Numbered from the stretch's first letter, positions 1 through 10,437 are shown. The stretch is DNA of 64,000 bases from Candidatus Scalindua japonica (GCF_002443295.1 NZ_BAOS01000001.1:186001-250000); one strand, 5' to 3'. Translations and numbers: made by a program. Notes: a model not told the origin generated them from the sequence alone.

Positions 1-810
1 CAGAGATTAGTTACGCCAGGTAAAGCAGTTGTTTTTGCTAATATTCCTTATGTCTCAGATATTGCTTTTCTTATTGACCGTCAAGATCTGATTAAATTTC
101 TTGGCTCAGATTTTGGCCTGCCAGAAGGAGATTTAACGAGTATCGTTGTTATGTTTCTTATAATGCTGGGGATAGATGACGGCAGTTTACTCAACAATCC
201 GGATTATGTTCTCGATTCGGGAGAGATACAACTTATTGAACAAAGAACAGATGTATTTAACCAGATAATTCAAGAGACCGCTGCAGGGCTTGGCATGCCT
301 GTTGTTAATATTAACGCTTTATTTAATCAGATTGCCGCGAATCCTCCTTCACCTTTCGGCCTCACCCTTACAACCCGTTTCCTTGGTGGTATTTTCAGCC
401 TGGACGGTGTCCATCCATCAAATTTTGCGCATGCGGTTATAGCCAATGCTTTTATTCAGACAATCAACAGCAGTTTCAACGCGAACATACCTCTTATCAG
501 TAATAATGACCTCCTGCAAATTCTTATTACTGACCCGTTTGTAGATAAAGACAATGACGGAAGAGTTACCGGCAGATTTGGTGCGGGACTTTTAGAAACT
601 TTAGCGCCTTTTCTGGGAATATCCGGAGATCCTAATGATTTTGCACCAAATAATTTGCCGAGCAATAGTGACATAGTTACTGCAGACGCTTTCAAAAATG
701 GTTTTCTCTCTTTAAAAGGAAAAAACCCTGAGCAGGCCACTGAATGGGATAAAGACGAATTTATTAAAATCTTTAAAGATATTTTCAGTCCTGAGATTAT
801 TTTAAAATAG
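1..810 (+). CDS. SGNH/GDSL-family hydrolase, C-terminal part (cut by window edge)
   Basis: The frame is open from base 1, so the gene begins upstream of the window; the ATG at 151 is internal and not the likely start. The visible 269 residues end at a TAG at 808-810. The segment DGVHPSNFAHAVIANAF has the spacing of block V of SGNH hydrolases, where the Asp and His of the catalytic triad lie; the Ser and Asn/Gly blocks would be upstream. Such proteins hydrolyse esters of lipids or sugars and are often exported. After the catalytic block comes a tail with a Ca-binding-like loop (DKDNDGR) and no recognised domain. The next gene, 100 bases downstream, is a secreted FG-GAP protein, so an extracellular role is plausible. 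Substrate cannot be inferred. Confidence 0.75.
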   Translation, partial: QRLVTPGKAVVFANIPYVSDIAFLIDRQDLIKFLGSDFGLPEGDLTSIVVMFLIMLGIDDGSLLNNPDYVLDSGEIQLIEQRTDVFNQIIQETAAGLGMPVVNINALFNQIAANPPSPFGLTLTTRFLGGIFSLDGVHPSNFAHAVIANAFIQTINSSFNANIPLISNNDLLQILITDPFVDKDNDGRVTGRFGAGLLETLAPFLGISGDPNDFAPNNLPSNSDIVTADAFKNGFLSLKGKNPEQATEWDKDEFIKIFKDIFSPEIILK

Positions 811-912
811 TCTCATTCATGTATGTGTCTTCCAGGAGGGAATTCCATAGATCTGAATACATTTGGTCATTTATTTAGATATTATAAAAGAAAGTACTGG
901 AGGTAAGAAAGA

Positions 913-3900
913 ATGGATTTTCCCAGGATTAAAGGTTCATATACAAGTTTTTCCAAGTCTCGTTTCCGTACACTTGCGACAACCTCACTTCTCTTTATGC
1001 TTATCGGTGTAGCACCGGTCCTTAGTACATGCTTGATTTCAGTCTCCTCCATGGCTTCTGTGAAAAAAGATACAGCGGTCAAGCTGCCTGCTGAGGCTTC
1101 AGCAGGCTGGTGGTCTAAAGTGCAGAAACAAATCCGTCAGTCCGAGTATCATGTGGGCTGGCAGGACCACTCTTTTCTTCCGTATGTTAAATCAGCCTAT
1201 CAGGCCCCCAACAGAGCACAAAACCTGCGCACCTATTTCATTCGTGATGGTATCCGGGTAATTCCACGATCTTCAAAAGGAGATGATTGGATCTGGGGTA
1301 TGTCCATGAGTAGTTATGGTTTTAAAGGTGATATCAAGGCGGCTGGACAAGCAATACCCTCATATTCAGGAAATGGTATTTATTACCAGCGGGAAGGCTT
1401 GATCGAATGGTACATAAATGACGAACACGGTCTTGAACAGGGATTTACTCTCGATTCTCCTCCCCGATCAAATGAACCTGACCCGGGAACATGGATTATC
1501 ATTGAAATGGATCTTTATGGTGACCTGAAAGCCAGCCTGAACAGTATGGCTGGTATCGTAGAATTTATAAATACAGATGGGGAAGTAGTGTTATTTTACC
1601 ATAAACTCCATGCGTTTGATTCCTCCGGAAAGGAACTGCCATCCGAACTTGCCCTTTCTGATTCAGGAATTGAAATTCTCGTTGACACAGACCAGGCGTC
1701 TTACCCCGTCACTATTGATCCTCTCATTACGGCTCCCAAACCAAACTGGTCAGCCGAGGGCAACCAGGTCGATGCTGTTTTTGGCTGGTCAGTCTCGACG
1801 GCAGGCGATGTCAATGGCGACGGATATAGCGACGTCATAATAGGGGCAGAATTGTACGATAATGGTGAGACAAATGAGGGTAAGGCCTTTGTGTACCATG
1901 GCTCGTCCTTTGGTTTAAGTGCTACTGCGGACTGGACGGTAGAAGGAAATAAGGAAAATGCCTACTTTGGATTTTTGGTGTCTACAGCAGGCGATGTGAA
2001 TGGTGATGGGTACGACGATGTTATCATTGGTGCACCTCTATACAGTAACGGTGAGCTTTATGAAGGGAGGGCCTTTGTGTACCATGGTTCCGCTCTGGGC
2101 CTGAGTGCCGCTGCGGACTGGATGGACGAGAGCAATAAGGTATTAGCTTTTTTTGGTGTGGGATTAGCCACTGCGGGTGATGTGAATGGCGACGGATTCA
2201 GCGACATCATCGTAGGAGCAGATAGTTACAACAATGGTGAATTTGAAGAAGGAATGGCTTTTCTGTACCACGGCTCATCATCAGGTCTTAGTACTACCGC
2301 TGACTGGACAGACGAGGGTGACCAGGTCAGTGCTTACTTTGGTTTTTCGGTCTCTACAGCAGGTGATGTCAATGGTGATGGGTACGACGATGTTATTATT
2401 GGAGCAAATGGTTATGACAATGGTGAGGTAAATGAGGGAAAGGCCTTTGTATACTACGGTTCATCATCAGGTATTAGCACGATAGCAGACTGGGAGGTTG
2501 AAAGCAATCAGGTCAATTCTGTTTATGGCTGGGCAGTATCCTCTGCAGGTGATGTCAATGGCGATGGATATAGCGACGTTATTGTCGGGGCGCCTTTCTA
2601 CGACAATGGTGAAAAGAACGAGGGTATGGTCTTTATGTACCTGGGCTCATCTTCCGGCCTCAGTATCAATGCAGACTGGACTGCCGAAAGTGATCAGGAA
2701 GCTGCTTTGATGGGACGTCTGGTATCTACAGCCGGTGACGTGAACGGAGATGGATACAGCGACGTCATTGTCGGGGTTCATGAATATGACAATGGTGAGA
2801 TTGATGAAGGGTTGGCCATCGTGTACCTGGGCTCATCTACAGGCCTTAGTATGACCGGGGACTGGTCAGCCGAGGGAAACCAGAACCGTGCTATTTTTGG
2901 CCGTTCAGTATCAACCGCAGGGGATGTAAATGGAGATGGATACAGCGACATCATTGTAAGCGCGCCTTTTTATGACAATGGTGAGAGTCAGGAGGGGAAA
3001 GTCTTTGTATACATGGGCTCACCTGCCGGGCTTGGGACAACTGCAGACTGGAAGGCTGAGGGTGGCCAGACATCTGCTTATTTTGGCATTTCCGCGACAA
3101 CAGCAGGAGATGTGAATGGAGATGGATTTGGGGACGTTATAGTCGGGGCCTATGAATTCGATAGTGGTGAGGTTAATGAGGGTAAGGTTTTTATGTACCT
3201 GGGTTCTCTTCTTGGTCCGAGCACTACAGCAGACTGGGAGGCTGAAGGCGATCAGGCAAATGCCTCTTTCGGTGTATCCGTTTCCACGGCCGGGGATGTG
3301 AATGGGGATGGCTACAGCGATATAATAGTCGGAGCGAATAAATATGATAACGGCGAGACTGATGAGGGAAGGGTATTTGTGTATAATGGTTCATCATCGG
3401 GGCTGGGTGCTTCCGCGGTATGGACAGCCGAAGGTGATCAGGCATATGCTTCATTTGGTGTATCAGTATCTACCGCCGGAGATGTGAATGGTGATGGGTA
3501 CAGTGATATCATTATAGGGTCATGCACATATGATAACGGTGAAATTGATGAGGGGAAGGCCTTTGTATACCACGGATCGGCATCAGGTCTTAGTATCACT
3601 ACAGACTGGACGGCAGAGGGTAATCAGGGCAGCGCAAACTATGGCTGGTCAGTATCAACAGCCGGAGATGTGAATAACGATGGTTACAGTGAGGTAATTG
3701 TAGGGGCGCCGCTCTACGAGAACGGAGAGACAAATGAGGGAATGGCCTCTGTGTACAATGGATCTTCATCGGGCCTTAGTAGCGCGGCGGACTGGACAGC
3801 AGAAGGCAGTCAGGCTAATGCTTACTTTGGTATTTCAGTATCCGCGGCAGGTGATGTTAACGCTGATGGGTATGGTGATGTAATTGTAGGCGCGCCTCTT

Positions 3901-5667
3901 TATGGTAACGGTGAAAGCTATGAAGGGATGGCTTCTGTGTACCATGGCTCTTTTTCAGGGCTGAACACTCTTGCAGACTGGACAGTGGAGAGTGACCAGG
4001 CATTAGCCCTGTTTGGTATTTCGGTGTCCACAGCAGGAGATGTGAATGGTGATGGATATGATGATGTCATTGTCGGATCACGCTTTTATGATAATGGCGA
4101 GACAGATGAGGGTATGGCCGTTGTATACCTCGGTTCTTCCTGGGGTATTAGCCCTACTGCATTCTGGACAGCCGAGGGAAACCAGATCAGTGCGTACTTT
4201 GGCTGGTCAGTATCTACAGCGGGTGATGTGAATGGAGATGGCTACAGTGATGTTATTGTTGGGGCCCCGCTCTATAATAACGGAGAAGCTGATGAGGGAA
4301 TGGCGTTTTTGTATCTTGGTTCATCCTCCGGTCTTAATACTACCAGTACCGGGGATTGGACAGGAGAGGGAAACCAGCACAGTGCGTACTTCGGCTGGTC
4401 AGTATCAACGGCCGGAGATGTAAATGGAGATGGCTACAGTGATATAATCATTGGAGCGTATGGGTATGATAGTGGTGAGGTTAATGAAGGAGCAGCTTTT
4501 GTGTACCACGGCTCTTCCTCTGGATTCGGAACGAACGCTGACTGGACAGCCGAAGGTAATCAGGGATCTGCCTCTTTTGGTATCTCTGTATCTACAGCAG
4601 GAGATGTGAATGGTGATGGGTATAGTGACGTGATTGTGGGTGCGAATGAATTTGACAATGGAAATGTTAATGAGGGCATGGCCAATGTGTACTATGGTTC
4701 TGCAATGGGCCTTAATGTGCCTCCGGACTGGACGGCCGAGGGGAACATGGACAATGCATATTTTGGCTGGTCAGTATCCAATGCCGGAGACGTGAATAAT
4801 GATGGATACAGTGATGTGATCGTGGGGTCACCATTTTATACTAATGGTGAGGCCTCTGAGGGAATGGCATTTGTTTACCTTGGCTCTTCTGCAGGACTTA
4901 ACACTACAGCGGACTGGACAGGCGAAGGAAATCAGGGAGGAGCTGTTTTTGGACGTTCAGTAGCCGCGGCCGGAGATATCAACGGAGATGGGTATGGTGA
5001 TGTGGTTGTTGGTTCGCCGGGATATGACAATTACGTAAGTGGTAATAATAATGTTGGGAGAGCTTTTGTGTATCAAGGCTCATTATCTGGTCTCAGTGCC
5101 AGTGAGAACTGGATGACTGAGGGAACGCAGTTAAATGAATATTATGGCTGGGAAGTAGATACAGCAGGAGATGTGAATGGTGATGGATACGGTGATGTTA
5201 TAGTAGGAGGTCCTGGACATGACAACGTTGTGACTGATGATGGAATGGCTTTTGTATATCATGGGTCACTGTCAGGGCTCAGCCTCACGTCAGACTGGAA
5301 TGCCGATGGTGGTCAGACAGGTGCTTTCTTTGGTTATTCTGTGTCTACAGCAGGAGATGTCAATGGCGACGGGTATGGTGATGTCATTGTAGGATCTCCT
5401 CTTGCAGACAACGGTGTTATTTATGAGGGAATGGCCTTTGTCTATCACGGATCGTCATCTGGCCTTAATACAAACGCTGACTGGACAGCTAAATCCGGCA
5501 TGAGTGCTTCTTACTTTGGTATTACCGTGTCGTCAGCAGGCGATGTAAATGGTGATACCTTCAGTGATATAATTATTGGTGCTTATAGATATAATAACGG
5601 AGAGGCTGAAGAGGGAATGGCCTTTGTTTATCAAGGCTCATTATCGGGTCTGCGTACTACTGAGTAA
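913..5667 (+). CDS. Giant secreted FG-GAP (integrin-alpha-like) beta-propeller protein
   Basis: The 1584-residue product starts at an ATG behind GGAGGT at 899-904. An N-terminal hydrophobic signal runs to about residue 48, with likely cleavage after SSMA. Residues 50-270 form a conserved-looking domain I cannot name, ending in a YPVTIDP segment. From about 275 to the end I count 21 FG-GAP blades of about 62 residues, each with an AGDVNGDGYSDVIVGAP-like core. The D-x-N-x-D-G loop is the calcium-binding loop of integrin alpha propellers. Twenty-one blades equals three seven-bladed propellers. Blades 18-21 are the most diverged (blade 18 has a longer loop, blade 21 has NGDTFSD). No sorting or anchor domain follows the last blade. 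Probably an extracellular adhesion or scaffold protein; ligand unknown. Confidence 0.9.
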   Translation: MDFPRIKGSYTSFSKSRFRTLATTSLLFMLIGVAPVLSTCLISVSSMASVKKDTAVKLPAEASAGWWSKVQKQIRQSEYHVGWQDHSFLPYVKSAYQAPNRAQNLRTYFIRDGIRVIPRSSKGDDWIWGMSMSSYGFKGDIKAAGQAIPSYSGNGIYYQREGLIEWYINDEHGLEQGFTLDSPPRSNEPDPGTWIIIEMDLYGDLKASLNSMAGIVEFINTDGEVVLFYHKLHAFDSSGKELPSELALSDSGIEILVDTDQASYPVTIDPLITAPKPNWSAEGNQVDAVFGWSVSTAGDVNGDGYSDVIIGAELYDNGETNEGKAFVYHGSSFGLSATADWTVEGNKENAYFGFLVSTAGDVNGDGYDDVIIGAPLYSNGELYEGRAFVYHGSALGLSAAADWMDESNKVLAFFGVGLATAGDVNGDGFSDIIVGADSYNNGEFEEGMAFLYHGSSSGLSTTADWTDEGDQVSAYFGFSVSTAGDVNGDGYDDVIIGANGYDNGEVNEGKAFVYYGSSSGISTIADWEVESNQVNSVYGWAVSSAGDVNGDGYSDVIVGAPFYDNGEKNEGMVFMYLGSSSGLSINADWTAESDQEAALMGRLVSTAGDVNGDGYSDVIVGVHEYDNGEIDEGLAIVYLGSSTGLSMTGDWSAEGNQNRAIFGRSVSTAGDVNGDGYSDIIVSAPFYDNGESQEGKVFVYMGSPAGLGTTADWKAEGGQTSAYFGISATTAGDVNGDGFGDVIVGAYEFDSGEVNEGKVFMYLGSLLGPSTTADWEAEGDQANASFGVSVSTAGDVNGDGYSDIIVGANKYDNGETDEGRVFVYNGSSSGLGASAVWTAEGDQAYASFGVSVSTAGDVNGDGYSDIIIGSCTYDNGEIDEGKAFVYHGSASGLSITTDWTAEGNQGSANYGWSVSTAGDVNNDGYSEVIVGAPLYENGETNEGMASVYNGSSSGLSSAADWTAEGSQANAYFGISVSAAGDVNADGYGDVIVGAPLYGNGESYEGMASVYHGSFSGLNTLADWTVESDQALALFGISVSTAGDVNGDGYDDVIVGSRFYDNGETDEGMAVVYLGSSWGISPTAFWTAEGNQISAYFGWSVSTAGDVNGDGYSDVIVGAPLYNNGEADEGMAFLYLGSSSGLNTTSTGDWTGEGNQHSAYFGWSVSTAGDVNGDGYSDIIIGAYGYDSGEVNEGAAFVYHGSSSGFGTNADWTAEGNQGSASFGISVSTAGDVNGDGYSDVIVGANEFDNGNVNEGMANVYYGSAMGLNVPPDWTAEGNMDNAYFGWSVSNAGDVNNDGYSDVIVGSPFYTNGEASEGMAFVYLGSSAGLNTTADWTGEGNQGGAVFGRSVAAAGDINGDGYGDVVVGSPGYDNYVSGNNNVGRAFVYQGSLSGLSASENWMTEGTQLNEYYGWEVDTAGDVNGDGYGDVIVGGPGHDNVVTDDGMAFVYHGSLSGLSLTSDWNADGGQTGAFFGYSVSTAGDVNGDGYGDVIVGSPLADNGVIYEGMAFVYHGSSSGLNTNADWTAKSGMSASYFGITVSSAGDVNGDTFSDIIIGAYRYNNGEAEEGMAFVYQGSLSGLRTTE

Positions 5668-5770
5668 TTGACAGGCTGAGACTATCTGACGAGCTTTCCT
5701 TTTGTAAGACAAGTCAGATGATCATCTCAATTCTCAAAATTTTATATACATTGAATCAGGAGGTAAAAAA

Positions 5771-7351
5771 ATGAAAAGACTGTTAATTACACTTTTTTTA
5801 TTTTCCCTGGTAACAGGGTTAAATAGCCTTATTACAAGAGGAAGTTCCGGAAGTGAATCATTTTGGTCCGGAGACGAAATCCCGGCAGTAACCGAATTAC
5901 CTCCAAATAATGGTGAGATACCGTTGGCACAGTTATTACATAATTTTCTGGCAGGCCATGTGTCAACCGGATGGCCTGGATGGCTTACTGGACTCCAGAA
6001 TACAATAGAAAATTTTAATAACAGAAACGGTGATGTGGGTGTGACGATCTATTTCCCTGAGGAGAGTTGGTCTGGCTATACGCTTTTGGGCGGAACTCGT
6101 TTTGGTCCTGAGGGGCCAATAAACAATTCTACCCTGATCGATATGCAGGGTAACGTTATAAAAGAATGGCCACTCATGGGGCGTCCAGCCAAATTACTTC
6201 CAGGTGGTCACGTTATGGGTGGTGTTATGAGTGCGGGGTCAGGGGGTCTGGATATGGCAGAACTGGTACAAATGGATTGGTGTGGTAATCAGATATGGTC
6301 GTGGACAGGTTCTGGGGGTGAAGGAGGGGCCAGATGGCATCATGATTATCAGAGAGAAGGAAACCCTGTAGGTTATTTTTCGCCTTATCAATTACCACTA
6401 TTACAGGATGGAAAGACCCTGATCCTTTCCAATGATTTTCCTCCTTTAGAGGAAACATGTCCAGACCCGGTTAACAACAGGGACAATTGTATAAGTGAAA
6501 TGCCTTTGTTAGATGACGTAGTCTATGAAGTAGACTGGGAGGGAAATATCCTCTGGGAATGGCACGCATATGAGCACTATGATCAAATGGGGTTTGATGA
6601 GACTGCTAAAGAAGCCATAAGGACAAATAAGGTTTTTACGCTTGAAGGGTCTCCGGAGACTGATTGGCAGCATGTTAACGCTGTGTCTTATCTTGGCATA
6701 AATGTCTGGTATTCTCTAATGGGCGATGAGCGCTTTCATCCGGACAATATTATCCTGGATGGCAGAAGTTCAAATATCACAGCCATTATAGCCAGACATG
6801 ATCATCCCCAGGGAGACTGGCAATCTGGAGATATTGTCTGGAAAATAGGTCCTGATTTTTCACAGGGTAACGATGAACATAAACTGGGACAGATAATTGG
6901 ACAGCATATGGCACACATGATCCCGATTAATCTACCCGGTGGGGGTAACATTCTGTTGTTTGACAATGGAGGAAATGCCGGGTTCGGGTCATTGATACCT
7001 GGGTTGCCACCACACTTTCCCAATAAATACAGGATCTACTCACGTGTTATAGAATTTAATCCCCTGTCACTTGAAATTGTGTGGGAGTACGAGCTTAAAC
7101 AGCCATCCGAGGGTGAACGAAAGTTTTTCAGCCCATTTTTAAGCGGTGCCCAGAGACTTCCAAACACGAATACCTTGATTACGGAAGGAGTTACCGGACG
7201 TGTTTTCGAGATTACACAGGAAGGTAAAATAGTCTGGGAATATATCTGGCCACATGAGGCGCCGCCTGGCTTTCCATTTCCTGCTATAGTCTATCGTGCG
7301 TACCGAGTACCACCCTGGTGGCTACCCGAGAACCTCGATTGTCCGGAATAG
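5771..7351 (+). CDS. Secreted aryl-sulfotransferase-like (ASST) beta-propeller protein, copy 1
   Basis: 526 residues, ATG after AGGAGG at 5759-5764, with a signal peptide at residues 1-20. The body carries repeated tryptophan-rich propeller strands (GNQIWSW, GNILWEW, GDIVWKI, LEIVWEY, GKIVWEY) typical of the aryl-sulfate sulfotransferase/PQQ-like fold. Histidines placed as in that family occur in HHDYQREG, DWQHVNAV, ARHDHP and GQHMAHMIP, and GGGNILLFDNGG is a family hallmark. Bona fide ASST moves sulfate between phenols through an active-site histidine in the periplasm; I have not shown which histidine that would be here. It is followed 108 bases later by a paralogue with a near-identical leader. 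Activity is inferred from family only; a non-catalytic propeller is possible. Confidence 0.75.
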   Translation: MKRLLITLFLFSLVTGLNSLITRGSSGSESFWSGDEIPAVTELPPNNGEIPLAQLLHNFLAGHVSTGWPGWLTGLQNTIENFNNRNGDVGVTIYFPEESWSGYTLLGGTRFGPEGPINNSTLIDMQGNVIKEWPLMGRPAKLLPGGHVMGGVMSAGSGGLDMAELVQMDWCGNQIWSWTGSGGEGGARWHHDYQREGNPVGYFSPYQLPLLQDGKTLILSNDFPPLEETCPDPVNNRDNCISEMPLLDDVVYEVDWEGNILWEWHAYEHYDQMGFDETAKEAIRTNKVFTLEGSPETDWQHVNAVSYLGINVWYSLMGDERFHPDNIILDGRSSNITAIIARHDHPQGDWQSGDIVWKIGPDFSQGNDEHKLGQIIGQHMAHMIPINLPGGGNILLFDNGGNAGFGSLIPGLPPHFPNKYRIYSRVIEFNPLSLEIVWEYELKQPSEGERKFFSPFLSGAQRLPNTNTLITEGVTGRVFEITQEGKIVWEYIWPHEAPPGFPFPAIVYRAYRVPPWWLPENLDCPE

Positions 7352-7459
7352 TAAATGGTGTGAATGTCCGAGAGTTGGTATATATTTCATTGAATAATTG
7401 AAGGAACTTACAACTCAAATCTCAAAATCTTATATACATTGAATGAGGAGGTTAAGAAA

Positions 7460-9121
7460 ATGAAAAGACTATTAATGATACTTTCTGTATTTTTTCTGGT
7501 CATGGGCTCGCATACCCTTGCTGCACGGGAAAGTTCTGGAAGCGAAATATTCTGGTGTGGTGATGACGACATTCCGATTGTGGCCGAATTACCTCCTGTC
7601 AATGGAGAGATACCGCTGGCACAGTTGTTACATGGCTTTCTGGCGGGAGATGTGCAAGCCGGCTGGCTGGGTGTGCTTTCTATACTCATGAATTCAATAA
7701 ATAATTTTGATAATAGAAACGGTGATGAAGGGGTAACGATCTATAACCCTGAAATGAGTTGGTATGGCTATACATTACTGAGTGCGCCTCACATTACCCC
7801 TGAAGGAGAAAATCATTCTATCCTGATTGATATGCAGGGGAACATTATAAATGAATGGCCCCTCTATGGTTTTCCTGCTAAAATGCTTCCAAATGGTAAT
7901 GTTATGGGTGGTATTAAAGGAGGTGATCCGGATAGTCAGGACCTGACAGAATTAGTGCAAATGGATTGGTGTGGTAATCAGGTATGGTCCTGGACAGGGT
8001 TTGGGGGAGAGGGAGGCGCCAGATGGCATCATGATTATCAGAGAGAGGGGAATCCTGTAGGTTATTTTTCGCCTTATCAATTACCATTACTACAGGACGG
8101 AAAGACCCTGATATTGGCTCACTATTTTCCAACCCTGGCAGAAACATGTCCAGATCCGATCAACGACCGGAATAATTGTATCAGTGAAATGGAGTTGCAG
8201 GATGATGTTATCTATGAAGTCGATTGGGAAGGTAATATAATCTGGCAATGGCATGCATATGAACACTATCACCAGATGGGATTTGATGAGTCAGCCAGAG
8301 AAGCTATAAGGACAATTCACGCGCCTACAGGTGGTTGTGATATAACAAAAACCGATTGGCAGCATACAAATGCCATATCTTACCTTGGTCCCAATATATG
8401 GTATTTGAAAATGGGAGATGAGCGTTTTCATCCGGACAATATCATCTGGGATGGTCGAAGTTCCAATATCACAGCCATTATTGCCAGGCATGATCATCCG
8501 CTGGGTGACTGGCAATCTGGCGATATTGTCTGGAAAATAGGGCCTGACTTTTCACCCGGTAAAGATGAACATAAACTGGGACAGATTATTGGACAGCATA
8601 TGGCCCACATGATTCCGATTAATCTACCAGGTGGGGGCAATATCCTATTGTTTGACAATGGGGGATATGCGGGGTTCGGTTCCCTGTTACCAGGTTTGCC
8701 GCCACACTTCCCAAATAAATTGAGGGACTATTCTCGTGTTATCGAATTTGATCCCCGGACGTTTGAAATTGTATGGAAGTACGAAAACAAAAACCCGCTC
8801 GATGGTGAGCGTAAATTTTTCAGTTCCTTTATAAGCGGAGCTCAAAGGCTGCCAAACTCGAATACCCTGATTACAGAAGGTGTCAGGGGACGTGTTTTTG
8901 AGGTTACACCGCAAGGAGAAATAGTATGGGAATTCATCTCTCCATTTGGAGCAGTTCCTGTGGACGGGTGTACTAATGCCAATAGTCAGGCGCTTCTTCC
9001 TCTGGCTTCTCCGATTGAATCACAAGAACAAGGCTCTGCCAATACTGTCTACCCTGTCTACCGTGCATACAGGGTCCCACCCTGGTGGCTTCCTGAAAAT
9101 CTGGATTGTACTGGTCAATAG
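7460..9121 (+). CDS. Secreted aryl-sulfotransferase-like (ASST) beta-propeller protein, copy 2
   Basis: Tandem paralogue of the preceding gene, 553 residues from the ATG at 7460 behind AGGAGGT (7446-7452). An in-frame TTG at 7439 lies upstream of that ribosome site and is unlikely; alignment with copy 1 (MKRLL) supports 7460. Signal peptide at residues 1-20. All histidine-bearing segments of copy 1 are retained (HHDYQREG, DWQHTNAI, ARHDHP, GQHMAHMIP), as is the GGGNILLFDNGG strand. It differs by a cysteine near the mature N terminus (FWCGDDD) and by an insertion of about 25 residues near the C terminus containing another cysteine, so a disulfide between the two ends is possible. Probably periplasmic or extracellular, with a substrate different from copy 1. 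Confidence 0.75.
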   Translation: MKRLLMILSVFFLVMGSHTLAARESSGSEIFWCGDDDIPIVAELPPVNGEIPLAQLLHGFLAGDVQAGWLGVLSILMNSINNFDNRNGDEGVTIYNPEMSWYGYTLLSAPHITPEGENHSILIDMQGNIINEWPLYGFPAKMLPNGNVMGGIKGGDPDSQDLTELVQMDWCGNQVWSWTGFGGEGGARWHHDYQREGNPVGYFSPYQLPLLQDGKTLILAHYFPTLAETCPDPINDRNNCISEMELQDDVIYEVDWEGNIIWQWHAYEHYHQMGFDESAREAIRTIHAPTGGCDITKTDWQHTNAISYLGPNIWYLKMGDERFHPDNIIWDGRSSNITAIIARHDHPLGDWQSGDIVWKIGPDFSPGKDEHKLGQIIGQHMAHMIPINLPGGGNILLFDNGGYAGFGSLLPGLPPHFPNKLRDYSRVIEFDPRTFEIVWKYENKNPLDGERKFFSSFISGAQRLPNSNTLITEGVRGRVFEVTPQGEIVWEFISPFGAVPVDGCTNANSQALLPLASPIESQEQGSANTVYPVYRAYRVPPWWLPENLDCTGQ

Positions 9122-9336
9122 TAATACCAGAACAGTCTCAATTCATGAATGAATAGTTTATGGAGGAAGATAAGGCGCTGCGTAAAATGTGCATATTACC
9201 TTTCACGTTGTGGGCCTCATCTCAGCTCTTGTACTTAATAAACATAACTATAGGGGCAATCGGAAACATACGTGGAAACTATTGTTTATGACTATTATAA
9301 AATTACGATTTATTTTCAAAAGGGAAAAACAGCAAT

Positions 9337-10401
9337 ATGCAATTTAGAGTTGGACATATGGAGATTACAAATATATGCAATTTCAAATGCACGTTCTGCG
9401 CTGACAGTCAAATGTCACGAAAAAGACGTATTATGAGTCCGGATTTGTTTTACAGAGTTATTGATGAAATAGCTTCAGAACAATTAGCAGAAGCCATTGC
9501 ACTTCATGTATTTGGTGAACCGTTAATTCACAGGGATGTGTGTGAATTTATTAAATATGTGAAGAACAAAGGATTAAAGCTCAATATTACAACAAACGCT
9601 TCACTATTGGAGGATAAGCATATAGAGACGATTTGTTCATTCATGCAAAACGATGAAGACAGCGTACATATTAGCTTTAGGTCCACAAATGAGGCAGTAT
9701 TCGGAATACACGGGTGTAATGATACTTTCGATAATTATTTACGTCGAATCCAGGATTTGATTAAAATGAAAATATCAACGGAATCACCGTTTCGATTAAG
9801 ATTAGATGTTTTCTGGAAAACAATCTTCAATTATCCTGTACTCCTGCGTAATAGTAAACTGATGGAATATATACTGGACGCAAAGTCTTCACATAAACTG
9901 GTTAAATGGATACAGGATATTGTCAGTGAAAAACCATATTATGATAAGATTAATTACAGTATTTTTGGTAGTACACGGACCGTGAACTTTCATAATAATA
10001 TTGTTCTCTGTTTTCAGCCTCTTACAGAGTCAATAGACAGCAGTTTTAATAACCGTATGAGAGCAAGCACAGGATATTGTGATATGAGATACTTTACTGT
10101 TTTTTGTGATGGAAAGGTAGGGCCATGTTGTAATAATTACGATGCGAGAATATCTTTTGGAAATGTTAATGACAGAAGTTTGAAAGAAATATTATTTGAT
10201 CAAAAAACTCTTACCTTCAGAAAGAAAATGAGTTGCGGGAAATTACCTCATGAATTCTGTAAACTATGTCGTGGGCATACAAATATACTTGGGTTGACTA
10301 CAAAACAGGTATTGAATTACATTAAAGTCAAGATTGATCCATATGGAAATAGAAAGTTCATTTTTAGAGAAGAACATAATAATTATGGTGATAAAAAATA
10401 A
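9337..10401 (+). CDS. Radical SAM protein with C-terminal SPASM-type cysteine region
   Basis: 354 residues. The N-terminal C14-x3-C18-x2-C21 motif (CNFKCTFC) binds the radical-SAM [4Fe-4S] cluster; HVFGEPLIH and LNITTNAS are typical strands of the partial TIM barrel. The C-terminal third has a further cysteine set (GYCDMRYF, FCDGKVGPCC, MSCGKLPHEFCKLC) with the spacing of a SPASM/twitch domain that binds auxiliary clusters. Enzymes of this layout modify peptides or act in cofactor and lipid-associated biosynthesis; none of these is indicated by the neighbours. No precursor peptide gene is visible upstream (9122-9336). The gene stands alone, preceded only by a weak ribosome site (AGGGA), and is followed after 36 bases by a REP-like array. 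Confidence 0.8.
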   Translation: MQFRVGHMEITNICNFKCTFCADSQMSRKRRIMSPDLFYRVIDEIASEQLAEAIALHVFGEPLIHRDVCEFIKYVKNKGLKLNITTNASLLEDKHIETICSFMQNDEDSVHISFRSTNEAVFGIHGCNDTFDNYLRRIQDLIKMKISTESPFRLRLDVFWKTIFNYPVLLRNSKLMEYILDAKSSHKLVKWIQDIVSEKPYYDKINYSIFGSTRTVNFHNNIVLCFQPLTESIDSSFNNRMRASTGYCDMRYFTVFCDGKVGPCCNNYDARISFGNVNDRSLKEILFDQKTLTFRKKMSCGKLPHEFCKLCRGHTNILGLTTKQVLNYIKVKIDPYGNRKFIFREEHNNYGDKK

Positions 10402-10437
10402 AAGATTGTCAATTTGCGCAAATATAGTGGTGGATAG

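Noticed and set aside
1740-5660. DNA tandem repeat or CRISPR in the FG-GAP region
   Set aside because: The periodicity of about 190 bases is explained by protein propeller blades in one open frame.
9204-9226. Second sigma-54-like GG-N10-GC match upstream of the radical SAM gene
   Set aside because: Only the spacing fits; the TTGC part of the -12 element is absent.
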